Shown here in pieces: positions 42,091 through 51,630 of a stretch of DNA of 64,000 nt. The notes below the pieces were generated by a model. It ran no database searches. It saw only the letters and a program-made list of their open reading frames with translations, and was not told the origin of the DNA. Source of the stretch: Actinomadura atramentaria DSM 43919. Its GTDB lineage: Bacteria; Actinomycetota; Actinomycetes; Streptosporangiales; Streptosporangiaceae. The stretch spans positions 118,006-182,005 of the forward strand of contig NZ_KB907222.1 in the NCBI RefSeq assembly GCF_000381885.1. The letters are read 5' to 3'. Each line of letters starts with the position of its first letter. Within the stretch, counting starts at the first letter, position 1. The position numbers and the translations under genes are program-made.

Positions 42091-43250
42091 GCCGCGACCT
42101 CCCGCGCCGCGACGGGCACCGCCAGCGCGACGACCGTCCCCGCGCCCGGCGCGGACCGCAGCTCCAGCGCCGCGCCCGCCCGCGCCGCGCGCTCGCGCAT
42201 GCCGACGATGCCGTACCGGCCCGTCCGCGCCGCGTCCTCGCCCGTCGCGAACCCGCGGCCGTCGTCGGAGACGCGCAGCGCCACCGTGCCGTCCGCCAGC
42301 TCCAGCACCACCTCGACGCGTTCGGCGGCGGCGTGCCGCGCGACGTTGTCCAGCGCCTCCCGCAGGATCGACAGCGCCTCGTGCCGCGCGGCGGGCGGCA
42401 GCGCGGCGGCCGGATCGGCGCGCACCGCGACCGCGACGCCGGCCGACCGGCCCCACGCCCGCGCCAGCTCCCCGACCACCGCGGCCAGCGGCGCGCCGCC
42501 CGCGTCCCGCCGCAGGTCGGTGAGCAGCGCCCGGACCTCCTCGAACGCGGTGTCGGCGGCGGCGGCGACCTGCCGGGCGCGGTCGGCGGCCCGCTCCGGC
42601 GACGCGGCGACCCAGCCGGGCAGCGCCCCGGCCGCCAGCGCGATGCCGCGCAGCGTCTTGGCGACGGAGTCGTGCATCTCGCGGGCGAGCCGCGCCCGCT
42701 CCTCGGCGGCCGCGGCGGCGACCTCGGCGGCGCGGCGGGCCTCGGCCAGCGCCGCGTTGTCGGCCAGCAGGCGGCGCAGCGCGGAGCCCGCGAACGCGCC
42801 GACGAAGTAGAACAGCGGCGTCCCGATGAACGTCTGGAACGTCGGGGCGACGCCCAGCTCCGTCACCGACACCAGGTACAGCAGCGCCTGGAGGACGGAG
42901 ATCAGCGTCGCGCCCGGCCACCGCAGCAGCAGCCCCGCCAGCACCGACGTCACGACGGTGTGCAGGAAGAACGGCCCGAGCACGCCGCCCGCCGCGAGCA
43001 CCGCGTACGACACGACGACGTCCAGCGCGACGAGCGTCGGGTGCCGCGCGAGCGCGGGGGAGATCCGCTCCCACCCGGCCAGCGCCACGCCCGACAGCGC
43101 GATGGCGCTGACGATCACGAAGCCGGACGCGAGATCCACCGTCTCCCACGGCAGCAGCAGCGCCCCCACGAACCCGACGAGGACGCGCAGCTTCATCAGC
43201 AGCCGGAACGCGGCCCCCGTCCGCGCCGCGTCGCCGTCACCCGAGGACAT
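42087..43250 (-). CDS. Sensor histidine kinase (NarL-partner type)
   Basis: A 387-residue membrane kinase. Four to five hydrophobic helices (about residues 20-160) form the sensor, with no large extracellular domain. His193 in LAREMHDSVAKTL is the phosphorylation site of a HisKA_3 module, followed by an ATPase domain with N-box EALDNVARHA and G-box SDDGRGF. It overlaps the TadC stop by 14 bp at its start and the response regulator at its end. Confidence 0.92.
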   Translation of the reverse strand: MSSGDGDAARTGAAFRLLMKLRVLVGFVGALLLPWETVDLASGFVIVSAIALSGVALAGWERISPALARHPTLVALDVVVSYAVLAAGGVLGPFFLHTVVTSVLAGLLLRWPGATLISVLQALLYLVSVTELGVAPTFQTFIGTPLFYFVGAFAGSALRRLLADNAALAEARRAAEVAAAAAEERARLAREMHDSVAKTLRGIALAAGALPGWVAASPERAADRARQVAAAADTAFEEVRALLTDLRRDAGGAPLAAVVGELARAWGRSAGVAVAVRADPAAALPPAARHEALSILREALDNVARHAAAERVEVVLELADGTVALRVSDDGRGFATGEDAARTGRYGIVGMRERAARAGAALELRSAPGAGTVVALAVPVAAREVAA

Positions 43251-44118
43251 GGAGCAGCGCCCCGCCGGTCCCGAAGAACAGCGCCGCCGCGATGAGCAGC
43301 ACCACCCCCGGGATCATGAAGAACGTCGTGATCAGCGTGATCTGCGGTTCGGCGCGCTGCGCGCGGCGGCGCGCCGCCTGGTGCGCCTCGCGCCGCATGT
43401 CCACGCTGATCTGCCGGAGCGCGGCCGACAGCGGCGCGCCCAGTTCCTCGGCCTGCAGGATCGCGGTGACGAAGCTCGACAGCGCCGGGCTGTCGTTGCG
43501 GCGCCGCAGCTCCTCGAACGCCTCGCGCAGCGGCGTGCCCAGCTCCATCCGGCGCAGCGCCGTGCGCATCTCGTCGGCCAGCGCGCTGTCCATGCCCGCC
43601 GCGACGCGGTCGAGCGCGTGCCGGAACGACAGGCCCGCCGACACGGTCACGGTGAGGACGTCCAGGAAGTCCGGCAGCGCCTTCTCGATCTCGGCCTGGC
43701 GGCCGCGGATCTCGTACCAGAGCATGACGTCGGTCTGGACGAGCCCGATCGCCAGCAGCGGCACCGCGAACACCGGCTTCCCGGCGACGAGCATCAGCAG
43801 CGCCGCCCCGCCGTACACGGCGAGGCTGCCCGCCCGGTGCCGCGCGTAGTCCTCCACCGTCATCCGCACCCCGGCCCGCGCGATCCGCCGGGCGGCGCGG
43901 GCGCGCCGGGCCGGGCCGAGCGCCCGCAGCAGCGGCGGGGCCAACGGCCGCCCGGCCGCCTCGACGAGCCGGCCGAGCGGCCCGAACCCCTCGCTCGTGC
44001 GCCGCGCGGCGGCGACGGCCGCGTCCCGCTCGGCCGGGACGGGCGCGGCCCGCAGGTGCAGCCCCCACACCAGCAGGACCGGGCACAGCGCCGCGGCGGC
44101 GGCCAGCAGCAGCGCCAT
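43237..44118 (-). CDS. tadC: TadC, type II/IV secretion inner-membrane platform protein
   Basis: A 293-residue member of the T2SSF family, with hydrophobic segments at the two ends and the family signature in the middle (LPDFLDVLTVTVSAGLSFRH, AEELGAPLSAALRQISVDMR). It assembles with TadB at the inner membrane to extrude the pilus. The ATG overlaps the TadB stop by one base. Confidence 0.9.
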   Translation of the reverse strand: MALLLAAAAALCPVLLVWGLHLRAAPVPAERDAAVAAARRTSEGFGPLGRLVEAAGRPLAPPLLRALGPARRARAARRIARAGVRMTVEDYARHRAGSLAVYGGAALLMLVAGKPVFAVPLLAIGLVQTDVMLWYEIRGRQAEIEKALPDFLDVLTVTVSAGLSFRHALDRVAAGMDSALADEMRTALRRMELGTPLREAFEELRRRNDSPALSSFVTAILQAEELGAPLSAALRQISVDMRREAHQAARRRAQRAEPQITLITTFFMIPGVVLLIAAALFFGTGGALLHVLG

Positions 44119-45050
44119 CAGACGTCGATCCTGGTGACGCGGCGGAACAGCACGAGCGCGACCGCGAACAGCGCGATCACCACCGCGAGGACGGCCAGTC
44201 CCGCGACCGACCCGGTCATCTTCGTCATCACGCCGGGGCTGACGAGCGGCAGCGCCAGCAGCAGGCACGCCCCCATCCCGGTGATCGTGTAGCCGACCGC
44301 GAGGGACTGCCCGAGGATCGTGCGGACCTCCCGCCGCGTCTCCTTGCGCTGTTCGAGCGTGGTGGAGATGGACCGCAGCGAGGTGATGAGCGATCCGCCC
44401 GCCCGCGCGGACACGACCAGCGTGCCGACGAGGACGGCCAGCTCGCGGGACGGCAGCCGGTCGCGCAGCTCGTACATCGCGTCCTCGAAGCCCTGGCCGA
44501 GGCGCAGCGCCTCGGCGGTCCGGTTCAGCTCGGTGCGGGCCGGTTCGTCCAACTCGTCGGCGGCCATCGCGACGGCGGTGCGCAGCGACAGCCCGGCGGC
44601 GGTGGCGTTGCCGAGGACCCGCGCCAGCTCGGGGAGCTGCGCGACGAACTCCTCGCGCCGCCGGTCCTCCTGCCGCTGCAGGTACACCAGCCCGGCGCCC
44701 GCCGCGACGCCCGCGACGATCAGGCCGAGCGCGAACGACACGAACACGCCGAGCACCGCGAGCAGCGCGGCCCCGCCGCCGCCCCCGGCCAGCACGACCG
44801 TCCCGACCCGCGCCCGCAGCCCGGCCGCGGCGATCCGGCGGGCCAGCCGCCGCCCGAACGGCGTCCGGCGCAGCCGCGCGTCGAACCGGTCCAGCCGGGA
44901 CGGGCCGCGCCGGTCGTCGTAGCCCCGCCCGCCGCGTTCGGCGAGCGCGGCGCGCTGGTCCAGACCCCGCCCGTACTCCCAGGCGGCGGCGGTGAACAGG
45001 ACGAGGACGACGGCGAGCAGCAGCAGGACGAGCGGATAGGGCACGGTCAC
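44118..45050 (-). CDS. tadB: TadB, type II/IV secretion inner-membrane platform protein
   Basis: A 310-residue T2SSF-family protein: an N-terminal membrane helix, then two further helices near residue 90, the domain FVAQLPELARVLGNATAAGL, then SARAGGSLITSLRSISTTLE, and C-terminal helices. GTG at 45050 overlaps the TadA stop by 4 bp (GTGA). It forms a pair with TadC. Confidence 0.9.
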   Translation of the reverse strand: MTVPYPLVLLLLAVVLVLFTAAAWEYGRGLDQRAALAERGGRGYDDRRGPSRLDRFDARLRRTPFGRRLARRIAAAGLRARVGTVVLAGGGGGAALLAVLGVFVSFALGLIVAGVAAGAGLVYLQRQEDRRREEFVAQLPELARVLGNATAAGLSLRTAVAMAADELDEPARTELNRTAEALRLGQGFEDAMYELRDRLPSRELAVLVGTLVVSARAGGSLITSLRSISTTLEQRKETRREVRTILGQSLAVGYTITGMGACLLLALPLVSPGVMTKMTGSVAGLAVLAVVIALFAVALVLFRRVTRIDV

Positions 45051-46351
45051 GGCGTCTCTCCCGGCAGGAACGGAACGGGGACCGCCTCCCCGGCGTGGCG
45101 GAGCCGGTCCGCCAGCCGGACCGGCAGCGGGCGGTGCTCGAACCGGCCGCGCACGACCCGGTCCGGCCCGAGCGGCTCGCGGACGAACCGCAGCACGCTC
45201 TCGGCCCGGATCGCCTCGCGCCGCCCGGACACGACGGCCGCGACCTCCGCGATCCGGCGCGACCCGTCGGCGGACCGGTCCAGGTGGACGATCGCGTCCA
45301 CCGCGTTGTTGATCTGGTCGCGGACGGCCTCGTAGGGGATCTTCACCTCGCTCATCGACGCGAGCGTCTCCAGCCGGTGGACCGCGTCCTCCGCCGAGTT
45401 CGCGTGGACGGTCACCAGCGACCCGTCGTGCCCGGTGTTCATCGCCTGGAGCATGTCGAGGGTCTCCGCGCCCCGGACCTCGCCGACGATCACCCGGTCC
45501 GGCCGCATCCGCAGCGCGTTGCGGACCAGGTCGCGGATGCTGATCGACCCCTCGCCCTCGATGTTCGGCGGCCGCGACTCCAGCCGCACCACGTGCTCCT
45601 GCTGGAGCTGCAGCTCCGCCGAGTCCTCGATCGTGATGATCCGCTCGCCGCCCGGCACCAGCCCCGACAGCGCGTTCAGGAACGTCGTCTTGCCGGTGCC
45701 CGTGCCGCCGGTGATGACGATGTTGAACCGGGCGCGGACGAACGCGGCGAGCAGGTCGGCGGTCGGCGCGTCCAGCGAGCCGAGCGCCACCAGCTCGTCC
45801 ATCCGGTACGCGCGCGGGAACCGGCGGATCGTCAGCACCGGGCCGACCAGCGACAGCGGCGGCACGATCACGTTGACGCGCTCGCCGCTCGGCAGCCGCG
45901 CGTCCACCATCGGGCTGGACTCGTCCACCCGCCGGTTGACCTGCGCGACGACCCGGTCGATCGTCTGGTAGAGCTGCGCCTCGCTGGCGAACGCCAGGTC
46001 GGTCCGGGTGATCCGGCCGCCGCGCTCCACGTACACGCTGTCGGGGCCGTTCACCATGATCTCGGTGACGGTCGGGTCGTCCAGCAGCGGCTCCAGCACG
46101 CCGAGGCCCAGCGCCTCGTCCACGATCCGGCGGATCAGCATCGCCCGCTCGCGCGTGGACAGCACCGGGCCCTCGCGGCTCAGGATGTGCCCGATCACCT
46201 TCTCCAGCCGCGCCCGCCGCTGCGCGGTGTCCAGCCCCGCCAAGTCGTCGAGGTTGATGTCCTCCAGCAGGCGGCGCCGCCACATCGCGACGCTCGCGCC
46301 CGCCTGCCGGACGTCGCCGTCCTCGGCGTCGAGCCGCCTCTTCAGTCCCAT
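45047..46351 (-). CDS. tadA: TadA/CpaF-type pilus assembly ATPase
   Basis: A 434-residue secretion ATPase. Walker A is GGTGTGKTT (about 215-223), with Walker B and the Asp and His boxes of the type II/IV secretion ATPases in IITIEDSAELQLQQEHVVRL and ALRMRPDRVIVGEVRGAETL. The N-terminal region (ERAMLIRRIVDEALGLGVLEPLL) is typical of CpaF. It powers pilus polymerisation or secretion at the cytoplasmic face. Confidence 0.93.
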   Translation of the reverse strand: MGLKRRLDAEDGDVRQAGASVAMWRRRLLEDINLDDLAGLDTAQRRARLEKVIGHILSREGPVLSTRERAMLIRRIVDEALGLGVLEPLLDDPTVTEIMVNGPDSVYVERGGRITRTDLAFASEAQLYQTIDRVVAQVNRRVDESSPMVDARLPSGERVNVIVPPLSLVGPVLTIRRFPRAYRMDELVALGSLDAPTADLLAAFVRARFNIVITGGTGTGKTTFLNALSGLVPGGERIITIEDSAELQLQQEHVVRLESRPPNIEGEGSISIRDLVRNALRMRPDRVIVGEVRGAETLDMLQAMNTGHDGSLVTVHANSAEDAVHRLETLASMSEVKIPYEAVRDQINNAVDAIVHLDRSADGSRRIAEVAAVVSGRREAIRAESVLRFVREPLGPDRVVRGRFEHRPLPVRLADRLRHAGEAVPVPFLPGETP

Positions 46352-46363
46352 GTCAGCCCCATG

Positions 46364-46717
46364 TCAGCCTCCGACCGGCATCGACACGCGGCGCTCCACC
46401 GCCGCGCCGAACGGGACGCCGGGGAACAGCGGCGGCACCCGCGCCCGGACCTCGCAGACCACCGTGTCGCCGCGCTGCGACACCGCCACCCGGCTCCCGC
46501 CGAGCCAGCCGGGCAGCGCCGCGCGGGCCGCGCCGCCGCCCGCCGCCGCGCCGCGCATCGCCCCGACCCGCGCGCCCGCCCGCGCGGCGTCCTCGACCTT
46601 CTCGACGGTCGTGAACGACGCGTACACCTCGAAGCAGCCCGCGAGCGCGAACAGGAAGAGGAACAGCATCGAGACGTACTCGGTCGCGGCGCTGCCCGCG
46701 TCGCCCCCGGCCCTCAC
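46364..46717 (-). CDS. TadE-like minor pseudopilin, copy 2
   Basis: A 117-residue protein starting MRAGGDAGSAATEYVSMLFL: the DAG|SAATE junction with Glu at +5, followed by a hydrophobic helix, matches type IV/TadE pseudopilins. GTG at 46717 overlaps the upstream stop (GTGA). It is a predicted prepilin peptidase substrate. Confidence 0.82.
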   Translation of the reverse strand: MRAGGDAGSAATEYVSMLFLFLFALAGCFEVYASFTTVEKVEDAARAGARVGAMRGAAAGGGAARAALPGWLGGSRVAVSQRGDTVVCEVRARVPPLFPGVPFGAAVERRVSMPVGG

Positions 46718-47106
46718 GGCGCGTCCTCGTCCACGATCCGCGTCCGCGCGCTGACGGTCGCGGGCAGCAGCAGGCCGGGGAACACCGCCGGGGGCCGGAT
46801 CGACACGCGCACGTAGCCGCAGTCGGGGTCGCGCGGGCCGTCGTCGTCGCAGGCCGCGCCGGTCGGGTAGCGGACGCGGATGTTGCGCTCGTCCGCCCAG
46901 GTCCCGTAGACGCGCTCCACCGCGCCGTCGCGCACCGCCCGCGGGCCGCCGCCGACCGCCGCGACGCGCGCGCCCTCGTTCGCGGCGTGCGCGCTGTACG
47001 TCATCGCCATGCCGATCAGGAACGCCTCCCACACCAGCAGGACCGTCGTCAGCACCAGCGGCAGCATCCCGACGAACTCCACCGCGCCCCGGTCCCGGCC
47101 GCTCAC
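46714..47106 (-). CDS. TadE-like minor pseudopilin, copy 1
   Basis: A 130-residue protein starting MSGRDRGAVEFVGMLPLVLT, with Glu close to the processing point and one hydrophobic helix, then a beta-rich tail with two cysteines (GAACDDDGPRDPDCGYVRV). GTG at 47106 overlaps the upstream stop (GTGA). With copy 2 it probably primes or caps the pilus. Confidence 0.82.
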   Translation of the reverse strand: MSGRDRGAVEFVGMLPLVLTTVLLVWEAFLIGMAMTYSAHAANEGARVAAVGGGPRAVRDGAVERVYGTWADERNIRVRYPTGAACDDDGPRDPDCGYVRVSIRPPAVFPGLLLPATVSARTRIVDEDAP

Positions 47107-48263
47107 GGCGCGTCCTCGGGGAGCACGCCGAGTTCGACGCCGAGCCGCGCCACCGCGCGGCGGTAGCCCTCGTCGTCCACGCGCGCCACCGCGTCGTCGT
47201 TGATCGCCCGCTCCAGCGCGCGGAACGCGGGCGGGACCGTCGCCTTCGCCGGGGCCGCGCCGAGGACGCGGGCGGCGAAGTCCGGCTGGATCTCGCTCCT
47301 GCGGTCCAGCCGGGTCAGGACCGGCACGACGTCCTCGGGCTTGCGGACCTGGAGCCGCGCCCACAGCCGCGTCATCCGCTTGGCCGCGCGCAGGCACGGC
47401 AGGTCCGGCGTGACGGTCAGCGCGACCGTGTCGGCCAGCTCCACCGCCGTGACCGAGCCCTCGGTCATGAACGTCCCGCAGTCCACCAGCACGACGTCGT
47501 AGCGGGACCGCAGCACCCCGAGGACGCGGCGGGCCGCCAGCGACGTGACGTCCTCGGCCTGCTCGCCCTCCGCCGGGGCCAGCAGCACGTGCGGGCCCCC
47601 CGCGTGGACGTACAGCGCGTCCGCCAGGAGCTGCCCGGTCAGCGCGTCCGCGACGCCGACCAGGTCGACGATGCTGCGGCGGTGCGTCAGGTCCAGGTAG
47701 CTCGGGACGTCCCCGCACTGCAGGTCCATGTCCACCAGGCACACCGTGCGGCGGCGGGCGGCCGCCAGCGCGAGCTGGACGGCGAGGGTCGTGGTGCCCG
47801 TCCCGCCCTTCGCGCCCGCCAGCGCGACGACCCGGCCGCGCGCGCCCGCCTCGGCGCGCGGTCCCGCCGCCAGCCAGCGGCGCATCCCGCGCGACCACTC
47901 GGCCGCGCCGGTCAGCCGCGCCGTCAGCTCGTCCAGGCTCGGGCGGCGCGGCATGACGCCGCGCGCGCCCGCCTCCAGCGCGCGGGCCAGCGACTCCTCG
48001 TCCACCCGCGGGCTGAGCAGCACCGACGCGACGTGCGGGGCGCGCAGCCCGAGGTCGCGCGCCAGGTCGTGGGCGGGCTGCGGGCCGATCAGCTCGTCCA
48101 CCAGGACGACGTCCAGGTCCTGCGGCGACGCCGCCACCGCCAGCAGCTCCGCCGAGCCGGACTCGACGCCGACCACCTCGACGTCCGCGAGCTCGGCGAC
48201 CTGCGCGCGCAGCCGCACCGCCAGCTCGTGGTCGCCCGTGCCGAGGAGCACCCGCACGGTCAC
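47103..48263 (-). CDS. tadZ: TadZ/CpaE-like ATPase
   Basis: A 386-residue protein: an N-terminal receiver-like domain (LLGTGDHELAVRLRAQVAEL, VVLVDELIGPQPAHDLARDL), then a MinD/ParA-type ATPase with deviant Walker A (AGAKGGTGTTTLAVQLALAA) and Walker B-type VLVDCGTFMTEG. TadZ proteins localise the Tad machine at the pole or membrane. GTG at 48263 overlaps the CpaB stop. Confidence 0.87.
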   Translation of the reverse strand: MTVRVLLGTGDHELAVRLRAQVAELADVEVVGVESGSAELLAVAASPQDLDVVLVDELIGPQPAHDLARDLGLRAPHVASVLLSPRVDEESLARALEAGARGVMPRRPSLDELTARLTGAAEWSRGMRRWLAAGPRAEAGARGRVVALAGAKGGTGTTTLAVQLALAAARRRTVCLVDMDLQCGDVPSYLDLTHRRSIVDLVGVADALTGQLLADALYVHAGGPHVLLAPAEGEQAEDVTSLAARRVLGVLRSRYDVVLVDCGTFMTEGSVTAVELADTVALTVTPDLPCLRAAKRMTRLWARLQVRKPEDVVPVLTRLDRRSEIQPDFAARVLGAAPAKATVPPAFRALERAINDDAVARVDDEGYRRAVARLGVELGVLPEDAP

Positions 48264-48991
48264 CGCCCCGCCTGCGGGGTCTCGCACAGCTTGTTGAACG
48301 GCGGCTTGGCGTCCTGGCTGCCGCCGACCAGGGCGAGCCGGACCTTCCGGGCGAAGCTCTCGGCGTAGGTGAGCTTCAGGACGTCGTCGGAGTTCAGCGC
48401 GAACGTCACCGGCATCACCTCCGAGGCGCCCTGCGCCGCGCTCTTGCCGTCGCCGCGCGAACCCTGCTGGACCTCGCCCGCGTTGATCACCTGGACGCGG
48501 TTGAGCACGCGCACCGCGCAGGCCGACGTCGTCCGGTCGCCGTTCTGCGTCGAGTCGAACGACGCGTACACGTCCACGATCGAGCCGTTGCGGACCTTGC
48601 CCGCGACGCCCGTCTCCGCGTCGATCATGATCGCGATCTCCCGCTGGCCGGGGCGCAGGCTCGGCTCGTCCAGGAACATCCCGCGCTGCAGGTACGCGCC
48701 CGCCGGGATCGCCCCGGCCGCGACCTTGCCCTGCAGCTCGGCGACGTTCGTCACGAACGCGCCGGTGGACCACTTCTTCGGGATGCGGACCTGCCGGAGC
48801 GGCGCGGACGTCACCGGATCGAACGCCGCGACGTCCGCGCCCGCCTGCAGCACGGTGGTCATCTGGCCGACCGCCGCGTCCGCGTCGGACCGCACCCGGC
48901 CGACGTAGCCGAGGACGGTGACGAACACCAGCACGGCGCCGGCGGCCGCCGCGGCCATCAGCAGGACGCCGCGGCGCTGGCGAGGGTTCAT
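48260..48991 (-). CDS. cpaB: CpaB/RcpC (SAF domain) pilus assembly protein
   Basis: A 243-residue protein with one N-terminal membrane helix (VLLMAAAAAGAVLVFVTVLG), then a SAF/beta-clip core (VTNVAELQGKVAAGAIPAGA, then REIAIMIDAETGVAGKVRNG) as in CpaB/RcpC. In Gram-negatives these proteins gate the outer secretin; in an actinomycete they probably scaffold the inner complex. The ATG overlaps the upstream stop (ATGA). Confidence 0.87.
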   Translation of the reverse strand: MNPRQRRGVLLMAAAAAGAVLVFVTVLGYVGRVRSDADAAVGQMTTVLQAGADVAAFDPVTSAPLRQVRIPKKWSTGAFVTNVAELQGKVAAGAIPAGAYLQRGMFLDEPSLRPGQREIAIMIDAETGVAGKVRNGSIVDVYASFDSTQNGDRTTSACAVRVLNRVQVINAGEVQQGSRGDGKSAAQGASEVMPVTFALNSDDVLKLTYAESFARKVRLALVGGSQDAKPPFNKLCETPQAGR

Positions 48992-49851
48992 GGGGCTCCG
49001 TTCCGTGGAGGGGAGGACGGCGTCTCGGCCGTCGCGGGCTCGGCCGCGGCCGGCCGCGCCATGCCGCAGAACGGGCAGCGCGGCCCGGCGACCTCCGCGC
49101 CGCACCACGGGCACGGCGCGCAGCGCAGCACGGCCAGGGCGCGCGACAGGTCGTCGGGGTGCCCGCTGAACGCGGCGAACTCGGCGTGCCCGCGCACGCC
49201 CCAGTACGCGTCCGCGAGGGGCTGCGCCGGGACGGACGTGACCGACGCGGCGCGCAGCGCGGGCGCGAGCCGCTCGTCCGCCCACGCCGCGTCCGGGCCG
49301 TCCGCCGACGCCAGCAGCAGCACCGGCTCCAGCGGCCGCCGCGGCGGCTCGGGGACGGGCCGCGCCGCCGTCACCCGGTGGACGCCCGGCTCGGCCCCGG
49401 CCAGCACGACGAACGCGCTGCCCGGCAGGTACGACGCGACGTGCTGGCGCAGGCCCGTCCGGACGTGCTCCAGCCGCGCCACGCTGCGCACCCGCGCGCC
49501 CGCGACGACCCGCGCCGCGAGGACGCCCGGCAGGCACGCCAGCGCGCCCGGCGGGACGTGCGGCGCGACGAACGCGAGCTGGTCCGCGACCACCGAGAAC
49601 GCCAGCGGCGGCAGGTCCACGCCCACCGCCGCGACGCGGTCGGTGTCCAGCAGCGCCCTTGCCCGCCGCACGAGCCGCACGGCGGCGTCCGCGTGCCACG
49701 CGGGATGCACGACGACGGCCGCGCCGTGCTCGTCGAGCGCCCGCTCGGCCCCGGCGAGGAACGCGTCGGCGTCGTCCGGCAGCCGCAGCGCCGCCGAGTC
49801 GGGGACGATGCCGGTGGGCTCGACCGCGCCGACCGTGATCACCGCCGTCAT
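48988..49851 (-). CDS. Tad-locus leading gene with C-terminal zinc ribbon (287 residues)
   Basis: No named family assigned. The N-terminal 230 residues are alpha/beta, beginning MTAVITVGAVEPTGIVPDSA, with a flavodoxin/Rossmann-like alternation but no clear catalytic motif. Residues about 250-275 contain CAPCPWCGAEVAGPRCPFCG, a double-CxxC zinc ribbon. ATG at 49851 has GGGGAG upstream. It is the first gene of the Tad transcript. A regulatory or chaperone role is a guess. Confidence 0.6.
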   Translation of the reverse strand: MTAVITVGAVEPTGIVPDSAALRLPDDADAFLAGAERALDEHGAAVVVHPAWHADAAVRLVRRARALLDTDRVAAVGVDLPPLAFSVVADQLAFVAPHVPPGALACLPGVLAARVVAGARVRSVARLEHVRTGLRQHVASYLPGSAFVVLAGAEPGVHRVTAARPVPEPPRRPLEPVLLLASADGPDAAWADERLAPALRAASVTSVPAQPLADAYWGVRGHAEFAAFSGHPDDLSRALAVLRCAPCPWCGAEVAGPRCPFCGMARPAAAEPATAETPSSPPRNGAP

Positions 49852-50320
49852 CGCGCTCCCCTTTCCGAAACCGTTCCACCGCCCGGACACCGCCCGGCCG
49901 GAACGCCGCAGAACAACGCCCCGGCGACCGCTTCCCGCCCTTGGACGCTCCAAAGAGGATTGCACCGATCTCGTGGCTGGATGATCTAGATCGGAGGTTA
50001 TTTCGCTTTTGTCATCGTTCGTTCCCGGGGGCTTCACCGGGCGTCCACCGGCCCCGCCGGCGCGGGGCTCGCGAGCGGGTGAGGGTACGGGCGCGGCGGC
50101 GTGAGGAAAGCCTGGCGGGGCGGTCGGATGGCCGGGTTCGCCAATGATCGGTGATCACTGCGGTGACCTGGGGATTCGTTGGCCGGGCGGGTGAAGCGGG
50201 CTGGTGGTGAATTGTCGGAATAGGTCGCTGGGAAACATCCGATTTCCGGCCGTGGCCGCGCGGCGGATCGGCGGGTTATCAATGGAAGGGCCCTGTCCGC
50301 CCCCGCCCCTCGGAGTGCCG
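49852..50320. other. Divergent promoter region of the Tad locus and the SGNH hydrolase
   Basis: About 470 bp with no protein-like frame. It holds GATCTAGATC (10-bp palindrome near 49984-49993) and GGTGATCACTG-type repeats near 50150, but no assigned regulator site. Confidence 0.45.
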
Positions 50321-51139
50321 ATGCGCCGTCCCCGTCTCCGCACGGTCGCCGCCGGGACCGCGATCACCGCGGCGTCCCTGCTCACCGCCGGTCCCGCGTC
50401 CGCGGCCGGGCCCGCCTACGTCGCGCTCGGCGACTCGTACTCGTCGGGGACGGGGACCGGTTCGTACGACCCGTCCGCCGGGGACTGCCAGCGCAGCGGC
50501 AAGGCGTATCCCCGTCTGTGGGCCGCCGAGCACAAGCCCGCGAAGTTCGCGTTCGCGGCGTGCGCGGGGGCGACGACCTCGACGGTCCAGAGCGCGCAGC
50601 TCGGCGCTCTGCACCGGAACACGCGGCTCGTCAGCATCACGGTCGGCGGCAACGACGCGGACTTCGCGGGCGTGATGCAGGTCTGCGTCATCCAGTCGGC
50701 GGCGAACTGCGAGACGGCGGTCGGCAACGCCGAGAACGTCATGAAGCGGACGCTGCCCGGCAGGCTCGACAAGCTCTACGCGGGCATCCACCGCAGGTCG
50801 CCGTCCGCGCGGGTCGTCGTGCTCGGCTACCCGCACCTCTACACGATCGTCAGCGGGTGCGTCGGCATCGGCAACGCCAAGCGCACGGTGCTGAACCGGG
50901 CCGCCGACACGCTCGACGAGACGGTCCGCAGGGCGGCGGCGCGCGCGAGGTTCGTGTTCGCCGACGTCCGGCCGCGCTTCGCCGGGCACGAGCTGTGCTC
51001 GGGGCAGGGCTGGCTGAACGCGGTCACGATCCCGTTCGGCTCGTCCTACCACCCGACCGCGCGCGGGCACGCCGAGGGCTACCTGCCGGTGTTCTCGGCG
51101 GCCGTCGACAGGGCGCTGGAGAACGCCGCCGCGCGCTGA
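50321..51139 (+). CDS. Secreted SGNH/GDSL hydrolase (lipase/esterase)
   Basis: A 272-residue protein with a Sec signal peptide ending at ASA (about residue 28), then the SGNH blocks: GDSYSSG with nucleophile Ser39, GGNDADF, and the C-terminal SYHPTARGH with His at about 244. Paired cysteines suggest extracellular folding. It hydrolyses esters such as lipids. ATG at 50321 follows CGGAG; an upstream frame start lacks a signal. Confidence 0.92.
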   Translation: MRRPRLRTVAAGTAITAASLLTAGPASAAGPAYVALGDSYSSGTGTGSYDPSAGDCQRSGKAYPRLWAAEHKPAKFAFAACAGATTSTVQSAQLGALHRNTRLVSITVGGNDADFAGVMQVCVIQSAANCETAVGNAENVMKRTLPGRLDKLYAGIHRRSPSARVVVLGYPHLYTIVSGCVGIGNAKRTVLNRAADTLDETVRRAAARARFVFADVRPRFAGHELCSGQGWLNAVTIPFGSSYHPTARGHAEGYLPVFSAAVDRALENAAAR

Positions 51140-51152
51140 CGGCGCGGCGGGC

Positions 51153-51407
51153 TCAGCGGCACATCCCGCCGGACTCCTCGCCGTCGTGGTCGTTCTCCCG
51201 GGGCGCTTCGTGGTCGAGGTACTCGTCCTCGGGCCACAGCTGGTCGGCGAGCCAGGCGAGGTACTCCTCGTCGCCCGGGTCCAGTTCGGCGGTCATGGAT
51301 TCGGGATGGCCGCCGGCCTCCTCCCGCGCGGGCACGGCGCGCACGAGGCGCGGCAGCCAGAGCGTGAGCATGCCGGCGAGTAGGGCGAGAACGAGAGCCG
51401 TGATCAC
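51153..51407 (-). CDS. Small acidic membrane-anchored protein, paralogue A
   Basis: An 84-residue protein. One N-terminal membrane helix (TALVLALLAGMLTLWLPRLV) is followed by a cytoplasmic or wall-side tail with PESMTAELDPGDEEYLAWLA and a DEYLDHE segment. It is related in sequence to the protein at 53568-53813 but to no recognised family. GTG start. Its role is unknown. Confidence 0.6.
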   Translation of the reverse strand: MITALVLALLAGMLTLWLPRLVRAVPAREEAGGHPESMTAELDPGDEEYLAWLADQLWPEDEYLDHEAPRENDHDGEESGGMCR

Positions 51408-51630
51408 ACCGCGCCGTCCTTCCGCGTCGTATCCGAGGCGTGATCTTGCGTACGCGATCCTTGCGTAAGGAGCAAAACGCTTGAACGCTACTAGGCGGAT
51501 CTATCGGATGGGAGCGCGACATGCCGCGCGCCAGGCAGAGTGATGCCGCGGAATTTCACGGGAGTTGGGACGGGTCGGCGTCGGTATACACGACCGAGAC
51601 CCCCGCCGTGCCCTCTGCGGCTTTTCCGCC

